Positions 28,461 to 34,215 of a DNA stretch of 34,215 nucleotides are shown one piece after another; positions within the stretch are counted from its first letter, which is position 1, and each line of letters begins with the position of its first letter. The notes beneath the pieces were generated by a model that was not told the DNA's origin, made no database searches, and saw only the letters and a list, made by a program, of their open reading frames with translations. The stretch spans positions 1 to 34,215 of the forward strand of contig JANQIT010000237.1 of assembly GCA_028282025.1 (NCBI GenBank), given 5' to 3'. The translations under genes were made by a program, and so were the position numbers. This stretch comes from Hwanghaeella sp. (GTDB lineage: Bacteria; Pseudomonadota; Alphaproteobacteria; UBA8366; Aestuariispiraceae).

Positions 28461-28478
28461 CGGCGCCTTCCGGCGCCG
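28461..28478. repeat. GC-rich inverted repeat upstream of uvrA
   Basis: CGGCGCC (28461-28467) and GGCGCCG (28472-28478) flank TTCC. It lies 33 bases upstream of the uvrA ATG and 100 bases beyond the end of the molybdoenzyme gene, which is transcribed in the same direction. It may end that transcript or shape the uvrA leader; no T run follows on the minus strand. Confidence 0.4.
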
Positions 28479-28564
28479 GGGCGCAGAACTATACAGGGGT
28501 ACGAACGGAGGGGCGAGGGCGGATTTATGATTTTTTCGAGAGCAACCCCAGAACCGGCCCTGCC

Positions 28565-29167
28565 TTACCCGTACCGCTGCTCCTTCCAAGGGTCGCCGCG
28601 GTGGTGGTAGCCGCGGTTTTCCCAATATCCGCCCGGATCACCCCGGACGAACCAGATCTGCTTCACCCATTTGGCGCTTTTCCAGAAATAGAGATGCGGC
28701 ACGACCAGCCGCATCGGGCCGCCGTGGTCTCTGCCAAGCGGCTTGTCGTCCCAATGGGTGGCCAGCAGGACTTCCGTTCGGACCAGATCCTCCAGCGCCA
28801 AGGCGGTGCCGTAACCGTCATGGCTCTTGATGATGGCGTGCGTCGCCTCCGGCTGCGGTCCGGCCAGATTGACCAGTTTGGGGAAGGGGACGCCGCGCCA
28901 GCGGTTCTCTACCCGGCTCCACCCGGTGACGCAGTGGATATCGTTGACCCGGTCTTCCATGCCGAGCCGGTTGAAGGCGTTCCAGTCCAGCGCGCCCCTA
29001 TGATCGCAAAGTCCTCCCCAGGTCAGCGTCCAATCCCGGGTCGCCAACAGCGGCCTGTGTCCGATATCCATCACCGGGATCTTATCGACGCGGCTTTGAC
29101 CGGGGGGCAGGCGCGCGGGCGCGTCCCGCTTCGCCTTGGGCGTGCGGCGCGCCGTTGCGGCATCCAT
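28565..29167 (-). CDS. Sulfite-oxidase-like molybdopterin oxidoreductase
   Basis: This is a small molybdenum-cofactor enzyme of the sulfite oxidase / YedY-like superfamily. From ATG 29167 it has 200 residues, the usual size of this cytosolic subfamily; the frame is open back to 29314, so a longer form is possible. RLPPGQSRVDKIPVMDIG opens the domain. DIHCVTGWSRVENRWRGV holds the cysteine that coordinates molybdenum. SHDGYGTALALEDL, LLATHWDDKPLGRDHGGPMR and LYFWKSAKWVKQI follow in family order. The ending GYHHRGDPWKEQRYG is characteristic. There is no signal peptide or haem domain, and the electron partner and substrate are unknown. It lies between livM and uvrA on the same strand; the 213-base gap to livM shows nothing definite. 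Confidence 0.9.
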   Translation of the reverse strand: MDAATARRTPKAKRDAPARLPPGQSRVDKIPVMDIGHRPLLATRDWTLTWGGLCDHRGALDWNAFNRLGMEDRVNDIHCVTGWSRVENRWRGVPFPKLVNLAGPQPEATHAIIKSHDGYGTALALEDLVRTEVLLATHWDDKPLGRDHGGPMRLVVPHLYFWKSAKWVKQIWFVRGDPGGYWENRGYHHRGDPWKEQRYG

Positions 29168-29380
29168 CTTGCGCGCAACAACAGTCGGGTTCACCGGGTC
29201 CGGCCCGAACCCGGCGGACCGGAGGATAGGTTCGAAATAGCGGCTCGTATCGCTCACAACGGCTCCGTCTCGCCTTGTATTCAAGACAGAGGTTGGGTTG
29301 CAAATGACACACATCCAGGCACGGCTGCGTGAGCGCCATGCCGCCCGGCTTCCAGCGGCGGTAACGTCGGTAACGGACGG

Positions 29381-30703
29381 CTAGGCGCGCCGCCCGGTCT
29401 CTTCCGGAATCAATCCCTTCGGCGAGAACCGCAGAACAAGCAACAGCACCAATCCCATGGTGATCGGCCGCATATAGGGCGCGCCGTTCAGCAGGTGCTG
29501 ACGCAGCGGGTCCGTGTCTTCCATCCAGGTTGTCAGCGTGTCGATCAGCCAGGCCCCCACGGGTTCCGCTTCGATCCAGGCGAACCACACGATGAAGCCG
29601 CCCAGGACCGCGCCGAAATTGTTGCCGGAGCCACCGACGATGACCATCACCCAGATCAGGAAGGTGAAGCGCAGCGGTTGGTAGGAGGTGGGCGTGAATT
29701 GCCCGTCCAGCGTCGTCAGCATTGCGCCCGCGATCCCGATCACGGCCGAGCCCAGAATGAAGACTTCCAGATGGCGTCCCTTGACGTCCTTGCCCATCGC
29801 TTCGGCCGCGGTCTCGTTGTCGCGGATAGCGCGCATCATGCGGCCCCAGGGCGAGTTCAAGGCGCGTTCCGACAGGAAGAGAACGATCAGCAACACGGTG
29901 GAGAACAGCACCAGATAGCAGAGTTTCACGAAGATCGACGAAAACTCGACCGTATCCGCCCCTATCGATGCGGAGAGATCGATGAACCATTGGGCGTTCT
30001 GCAGATCGATTTCGTAAGGCGTGGGGCGCGGCAGGCCGTTGACGTTCTTGACCCCGCGGGTCAGCCAATCCTCGTTCTTCAGGATCGCGATAATAATCTC
30101 GGAAATGCCAAGCGTCGCGATGGCCAGATAATCCGCACGCAGACCCAGCGAAACCCGTCCCACGACCCAGGCCGCACCGGCCGCGAACAGCCCGCCGATG
30201 GGCCAGGCCAGCAGAACCGGAAGCCCCAATCCGCCGAGATAACCCGTCTTGGCGGGCTCGATCAGCTCTATGGCGCGGGTCGCGGGCAGAAAGAAGCTGC
30301 GCGCCACGAAGTACCCGATGACCACGATCAGGGCCACGGCGATCGCAGCGGCGGGCGGCGTTTCCCGGAGCTTACGATAGGCGCCGACACTGGCGATGAT
30401 CGTCAGGGCGACCACAAGCCCGGTCAGGAGGAGGCCCGTCCCGCCGGCATCCCAGGTCTCGTAGACCGGCGGCATGGAAACCACGATGGCCGCAAGCCCG
30501 CCGAGCGCGGCGAACCCCATGACCCCGGCGTTGAACAGCCCCGCATAACCCCATTGCATATTCACGCCCAGCGCCATGACCGCCGAGATGATGCACAGGT
30601 TGATGATGGCCAGCGACAGCGACCAGCTCTGAAAGACACCGACGATGGTGAGCAAGCCCGCCATCGCGGCAAAGAGCACAACCTTGCGTGTCCGGCCCGT
30701 CAT
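29381..30703 (-). CDS. livM: Branched-chain amino-acid ABC transporter permease LivM
   Basis: This inner-membrane permease of the high-affinity branched-chain or related amino-acid importer is 440 residues long, more than the common 300-420. It has many hydrophobic spans, and the LivM core begins about residue 40 with ALGVNMQWGYAGLFNAGVMGFAALG. A second core segment has YLAIATLGISEIIIAILKNEDWLTRG. The cytoplasmic ATPase-coupling loop is MMRAIRDNETAAEAMGKDVKGRHLEVF. The extra length comes from spans and loops at about 80-150. Its start overlaps the livH stop by four bases. It is the last gene of the liv operon here. Confidence 0.93.
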   Translation of the reverse strand: MTGRTRKVVLFAAMAGLLTIVGVFQSWSLSLAIINLCIISAVMALGVNMQWGYAGLFNAGVMGFAALGGLAAIVVSMPPVYETWDAGGTGLLLTGLVVALTIIASVGAYRKLRETPPAAAIAVALIVVIGYFVARSFFLPATRAIELIEPAKTGYLGGLGLPVLLAWPIGGLFAAGAAWVVGRVSLGLRADYLAIATLGISEIIIAILKNEDWLTRGVKNVNGLPRPTPYEIDLQNAQWFIDLSASIGADTVEFSSIFVKLCYLVLFSTVLLIVLFLSERALNSPWGRMMRAIRDNETAAEAMGKDVKGRHLEVFILGSAVIGIAGAMLTTLDGQFTPTSYQPLRFTFLIWVMVIVGGSGNNFGAVLGGFIVWFAWIEAEPVGAWLIDTLTTWMEDTDPLRQHLLNGAPYMRPITMGLVLLLVLRFSPKGLIPEETGRRA

Positions 30704-31713
30704 AGCGTTTTACCCTTGAATATACCCGTCGGCCTGACCAGCAGAACCACCACCAGGATCATGAAGGACACGGCGAACTTGTAGTCGGTGCCCAAAAGCT
30801 GAGCCAAGCCTTCCGGCGCCCAGGCTTGCGGCACGATATAGGTCAGGAATTTCTTGTAGGCGTAGGTCACCGTGACCTCCGAGAAGGCGATGATGAACCC
30901 CCCGGTGATGGCCCCGATGGGGCTGCCGATCCCGCCGACAATCGCCGAGGCGAAGATGGGCAGCAGCAGTTGCAGGAAGGTGAACGGCTTGTAGCTCTTG
31001 TCCAGGCCATAGAGCGTGCCCGCAATCGTCGCCAGCGCCGCGGCCAGGATCCAGGCGATCATGACGACCCGGTCCGGATTGACCCCGGATAGAAGGGCCA
31101 GATCCTCGTTGTCCGAATAGGCCCGCATAGATTTCCCAGACTTGGTCCGGTTCAGGAACCAGAACAGACCCGCCACGCACAGCACCGCCGCGCCAAGCGA
31201 TATCGCCTGAGAGGTTTTGATCGCCAGTCCTTCGTTCAACCCTGTCGCATTCTTGAAGTCGCGAACCTTCACGATAAACCGCGCACCGTCCGATACCCGT
31301 TGGTCGCCCGGTCCGATGATGAAGCGGATAACCCCGTTCAGGACGAACATAACGCCGGTGGAGGCAATCAGTAGAATTACCGGCGGTGACCGCTTCGCCC
31401 GGTAGTATTTGAAGACTACCTGATCGAAACCCAGCACCACGACGGTCGTCACCGCGATGGCGAGCGGCAGCGCCAGCAAAACCGTCGGCAGCGGCGCAAT
31501 GCTGATATCGGCGGCTTGCAGCGCCCACATCCCGAGGATGGCGATCATCGCGCCGAAGGACATGATCTCGCCGTGCGCGAAGTTGGAGAATCTGAGGATG
31601 CCGTAAACCAATGTGACGCCCAGTGCGCCCAAGGCAAGCTGACTGCCATAGGCGATGGCGGGGACGATCACGAAATTCGAGAAAAGGACGATGGCGTTAA
31701 GCAGGTCTTCCAT
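30700..31713 (-). CDS. livH: Branched-chain amino-acid ABC transporter permease LivH
   Basis: This is the second permease subunit, 337 residues, about 8 spans. The N-terminal GSQLALGALGVTLVYGILRFSNFAHGEIMSFGA is the LivH signature. The coupling loop is MRAYSDNEDLALLSGVNPDRV, and PIFASAIVGGIGSPIGAITGGF is the conserved late motif. The start is 12 bases past the livF stop and its end overlaps livM by four bases, giving tight co-translation. Confidence 0.95.
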   Translation of the reverse strand: MEDLLNAIVLFSNFVIVPAIAYGSQLALGALGVTLVYGILRFSNFAHGEIMSFGAMIAILGMWALQAADISIAPLPTVLLALPLAIAVTTVVVLGFDQVVFKYYRAKRSPPVILLIASTGVMFVLNGVIRFIIGPGDQRVSDGARFIVKVRDFKNATGLNEGLAIKTSQAISLGAAVLCVAGLFWFLNRTKSGKSMRAYSDNEDLALLSGVNPDRVVMIAWILAAALATIAGTLYGLDKSYKPFTFLQLLLPIFASAIVGGIGSPIGAITGGFIIAFSEVTVTYAYKKFLTYIVPQAWAPEGLAQLLGTDYKFAVSFMILVVVLLVRPTGIFKGKTL

Positions 31714-31725
31714 ATCCTTACCCCC

Positions 31726-32433
31726 TTAACCGCCCAGGAAGGCGCGCCGCACTTCCGGGTCCGCCAGCAGGGCTTCTCCGGTGTCGGTATAGCGGTTGCG
31801 CCCCTGAACCAGGACATATCCCTTGTCAGCGATATTCAACGCCTGCTTCGCGTTCTGTTCGACCATCAGGATGGCGATGCCGGTGCGGGCGATCTCGATG
31901 ATCCTGTCGAACAGTTCGTCCATCACGATCGGGGAGACCCCGGCGGTCGGCTCGTCCAGCATCAGGACCTGCGGCCTGGTCATCAGCGCCCGGCCGACGG
32001 CGACTTGCTGCCGCTGTCCGCCGGAAAGTTCTCCCGCCGGCTGCCGGCGCTTTTCCTTCAGGATCGGGAACAGGCGATAGACCTGCTCCATCGTTTCCGT
32101 GATGTCGTCATCGCGGATGAAGGCGCCCATCTCCAGGTTCTCCTCGACCGACATGGAGGTGAAGACGTTCTGCGTCTGCGGTACGAACGCCATCCCTTCG
32201 CGCACGCGCGCCTGCGGCGTCATCTTGGTGATGTCCTTGCCGTTCATCGTGACCTTGCCTTCGCGCAGGCTCAACATCCCGAAGACGGCCTTCATGGCGG
32301 TCGACTTTCCAGCGCCGTTCGGCCCGACGATGACGGCGATCTCGCCGGAATCGACGCCAATGGAGCAGTCGTGCAGAATATCCGCGCCGGTGCCGTACCC
32401 GCCGGTCATATTCTCCCCGCGTAGCGCGCTCAC
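31726..32433 (-). CDS. livF: Branched-chain amino-acid ABC transporter ATPase LivF
   Basis: This is an ATP-binding subunit of the importer, 235 residues. Walker A is GPNGAGKSTAMKA, the Q-loop region has MAFVPQTQNVFTSMSVEENL, the signature is ELSGGQRQQVAVGRALM, Walker B is VLMLDEPTAGVSP, and the switch His is in LMVEQN-type context (Gln-Asn, as usual for LivF). It overlaps the livG stop by four bases and pairs with LivG as a heterodimer at the membrane. Confidence 0.95.
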   Translation of the reverse strand: MSALRGENMTGGYGTGADILHDCSIGVDSGEIAVIVGPNGAGKSTAMKAVFGMLSLREGKVTMNGKDITKMTPQARVREGMAFVPQTQNVFTSMSVEENLEMGAFIRDDDITETMEQVYRLFPILKEKRRQPAGELSGGQRQQVAVGRALMTRPQVLMLDEPTAGVSPIVMDELFDRIIEIARTGIAILMVEQNAKQALNIADKGYVLVQGRNRYTDTGEALLADPEVRRAFLGG

Positions 32434-33218
32434 GCGCTTGCCTCCGCAGCCGGTTTGTTCTTAAGGCCGGTTCCGAGATATGCCTCGATCACCTGTTCGT
32501 TCGACATTACCTCGTCCGCCGTCCCCTCGCACAGGACCTTGCCTTCGGCCATGACGATGACCGGGTCGCACAGGTCGCGGATCATATCCATGTCATGCTC
32601 GATCACACAGAACGTGTAGCCGCGTTCGTCGCGCAAGCGCCGGATGGAACCTGTTATGGTCTTTAGCAGCGTCCGGTTCACGCCGGCGCCAACCTCGTCC
32701 AGAAACACGATCTTCGCGTCAACCATCATCGTGCGGCCCAATTCCAGAAGCTTTTTCTGGCCGCCGGACAGGTTGCCCGCCAGTTCGTCTGCCACATGGC
32801 CGATTTCCAGGAATTCGATGACCTCTTCCGCCTTGTCGCGGATCCGCTCTTCCTCGGCCCGCACCTTGCTGGGATAGACCCAGGTCTGCAGCAGATTCTC
32901 TCCCAACTGCCCGGCGGGCACCATCATCAGATTGTCCCGAACGGTCAGAGAGGAAAATTCGTGGGCGATCTGAAAGGTGCGCAGCAGGCCGCGGTCGAAC
33001 AATTCGTGCGGCGGCAATCCGGTAATATTCTCGCCATCCAGCAAAACCTGTCCACTTGTGGGCCGGTAATGTCCGGCGATCACATTGAACAAGGTTGTCT
33101 TGCCGGCGCCGTTCGGACCGATCAGGCCGGTGATCGACCCTCTCTCAATTGTAAAGGATGCGCCATCGACAGCACGGATGCCGCCGAAATGCAGGTGAAT
33201 ATCATCGACGGTAATCAT
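32430..33218 (-). CDS. livG: Branched-chain amino-acid ABC transporter ATPase LivG
   Basis: This is the other ATP-binding subunit, 262 residues. Walker A is [15 protein letters not shown], the signature is [17 protein letters not shown], and Walker B is [12 protein letters not shown], where the usual Pro after the catalytic Glu is Val; the Glu itself is kept. The switch His is in [10 protein letters not shown] LivG-type C-terminal extension (EAYLGTG) is present. It lies 80 bases downstream of the binding-protein gene, with a hairpin in between. Confidence 0.95.
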   Translation of the reverse strand: MITVDDIHLHFGGIRAVDGASFTIERGSITGLIGPNGAGKTTLFNVIAGHYRPTSGQVLLDGENITGLPPHELFDRGLLRTFQIAHEFSSLTVRDNLMMVPAGQLGENLLQTWVYPSKVRAEEERIRDKAEEVIEFLEIGHVADELAGNLSGGQKKLLELGRTMMVDAKIVFLDEVGAGVNRTLLKTITGSIRRLRDERGYTFCVIEHDMDMIRDLCDPVIVMAEGKVLCEGTADEVMSNEQVIEAYLGTGLKNKPAAEASA

Positions 33219-33251
33219 ATGGTCTGAAATGCCGGTGGAATGATGAGAAGG

Positions 33252-33281
33252 GGTCCCGGCGGCGCAATCGCCGCCGGGACC
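33252..33281 (-). terminator. Strong 13-base hairpin between binding protein and livG
   Basis: GGTCCCGGCGGCG (33252-33264) and CGCCGCCGGGACC (33269-33281) are perfect inverted repeats around CAAT. It lies just after the stop of the binding-protein gene. No clear T run follows on the minus strand, so it probably protects the upstream mRNA end or gives partial termination, keeping the binding protein in excess over the transporter. Confidence 0.7.
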
Positions 33282-33298
33282 GGCACTCTTGCGACGGC

Positions 33299-34215
33299 TT
33301 AGCGATAGCCGACGATTTTCAGTTCGCCGCCGTCGAACTCGACTTGGCGGTAGTTGCCGGCGCTTTCACCGGAACCGATCAATTCCACGGCGGATGCGCC
33401 GACATAGTCGATGTCGCCGCCATTGGCCAAAATCTCCAGACCCTTGGCCAATTCGCCCGGGAAGATCTTCTCGCCGGGGGCGTTGGCGACTTCCATGACC
33501 TTCGCCTTCAAAGCGCCGCTGTCGGAGGAGCCCGCCGCCTGCATGGCAAGCATGATCAGCGCGGCCGCGTCATAGGTTTCCGCAGAGAACGGACCGGCGT
33601 TGAAGCCGGCTGCGTTGGCCATCTCGGAATAGGTCGCGGCGCCGGGGCTGTCGGTGCCCGGGTTGGCCCCGAAGGAACCGTCGATATCCGATCCGTGGTT
33701 CTTCACCAGGGCCGGCGAGACCATGCCGTCCGGGAAATAGAACGTGTCGAACGCGCCGGTATCGACGGAGGCCTGGACGATGCCGCGTCCGCCCTGATCG
33801 ACGTACCCGGCGACAACCAGAACCTCACCGCCCGCGGCCGCCAAAGCGCCGACTTCCGCGGTGTAGTCGCCTTTGCCGTCTTCATGCGGGGCGTTGATTG
33901 TGACGGTGCCGCCCATCGACTGGAAGTTCTTGTCGATCGCGTCGGCCAATCCCTTGCCGTAGTCGTTGTTGGTATAGGTGATGGCGACCGAATTGACGCC
34001 CTTTTCCTTCAAAATCTCCGCAACGATGACGCCTTGGCGCGCATCGGACGGGGCGGTGCGGAAGAACAGGCCGTCGTCTTCGATGGTGGACAGCGCGGGC
34101 GAAGTGGCGGAGGGCGAAATCATCACGATGCCGTTGGCCGTCGCAACGTTCTGCAGGATCGCCGTGGTAACGCCGGAGCAGTCGCCGCCGACAATGGCCT
34201 TCACACCATCCGAGG
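33299..34215 (-). CDS. Branched-chain amino-acid ABC transporter binding protein (partial)
   Basis: This periplasmic binding protein (Leu/Ile/Val or amide type) supplies ligand to the Liv permease. The reading frame is open to the right edge, so the N-terminus and signal peptide are outside the window; about 305 residues are seen. GDCSGVTTAILQNVATANGIVMISPSATSPAL is the ligand-binding first-lobe region, followed by FFRTAPSDARQGVIVAEI and YTNNDYGKGLADAI. The second lobe has EVLVVAGYVDQGG and AETYDAAALIMLAMQAAG, and the C-terminus FDGGELKIVGYR is typical. It heads the operon that continues with livG, livF, livH and livM. Confidence 0.93.
   Translation of the reverse strand, partial: SDGVKAIVGGDCSGVTTAILQNVATANGIVMISPSATSPALSTIEDDGLFFRTAPSDARQGVIVAEILKEKGVNSVAITYTNNDYGKGLADAIDKNFQSMGGTVTINAPHEDGKGDYTAEVGALAAAGGEVLVVAGYVDQGGRGIVQASVDTGAFDTFYFPDGMVSPALVKNHGSDIDGSFGANPGTDSPGAATYSEMANAAGFNAGPFSAETYDAAALIMLAMQAAGSSDSGALKAKVMEVANAPGEKIFPGELAKGLEILANGGDIDYVGASAVELIGSGESAGNYRQVEFDGGELKIVGYR

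Noticed and set aside
28429..28564. LexA (SOS) box upstream of uvrA
   Set aside because: No GTTC-N7-GTTC or CTGT-N8-ACAG pattern found; the two GAAC copies are 13 bases apart.

Overview
The window reads as a high-GC alphaproteobacterial chromosome, perhaps Rhodospirillales-like. The evidence is a murA-DUF2948 gene pair, a class of dcd and uvrA sequences and a complete Liv transporter typical of that class, and two tRNA genes with encoded CCA. The genus cannot be fixed from the sequence alone.

Layout. (1) 1-2624 is the right-hand end of an integrated mobile element. It holds the tail of an unknown gene, two small unknown genes, a strong promoter overlapped by a palindrome, and a large serine recombinase whose reading frame runs into the antisense strand of tRNA-Thr(GGT) at 2625-2699, the likely attachment site. 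(2) 2998-7215 is core: a small basic protein, dcd, a membrane-anchored or secreted protein of unknown function on the minus strand, murA and a DUF2948 gene. (3) 7301-12197 is metabolic: a perfect palindrome upstream of a homogentisate-dioxygenase-like gene and a fumarylacetoacetase-family gene, an acidic small protein, a FOXRED1-like FAD oxidoreductase with a small partner, and a TerB-fold gene. (4) 12214-16965 (minus) is a translationally coupled operon, hyuB-hyuA-DUF1445, probably for 5-oxoproline, D-glutamate or hydantoin-type substrates. (5) 17271-18525 holds a PAS_5-type protein and an unknown protein, followed by tRNA-Pro(GGG).

(6) 18720-25491 is the most interesting stretch. It is an apparently AT-richer accessory block between tRNA-Pro and uvrA. 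On the minus strand it has a TPR/TRAFs-binding-like, SLOG-like, class III nucleotide cyclase fusion. The cyclase keeps both metal aspartates and the Asn/Arg pair but lacks the Lys and Asp that specify adenine. Divergently from it run a TIR-TM-CHASE2-3TM membrane protein (TTG start), a small exported SH3-like protein, and an exported M48 metalloprotease with SH3 and SHOCT domains; the last two genes overlap. I infer an envelope-sensing or defence-like signalling module: a periplasmic sensor tied to a cytoplasmic TIR enzyme, a cyclic-nucleotide enzyme nearby, and periplasmic protease partners.

(7) 25582-29167 (minus) holds uvrA and a sulfite-oxidase-like molybdoenzyme. (8) 29381-34215 (minus) is a branched-chain amino-acid ABC transporter. 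It is transcribed right to left as binding protein (cut by the window end), livG, livF, livH, livM, with a strong hairpin between the binding-protein gene and livG.
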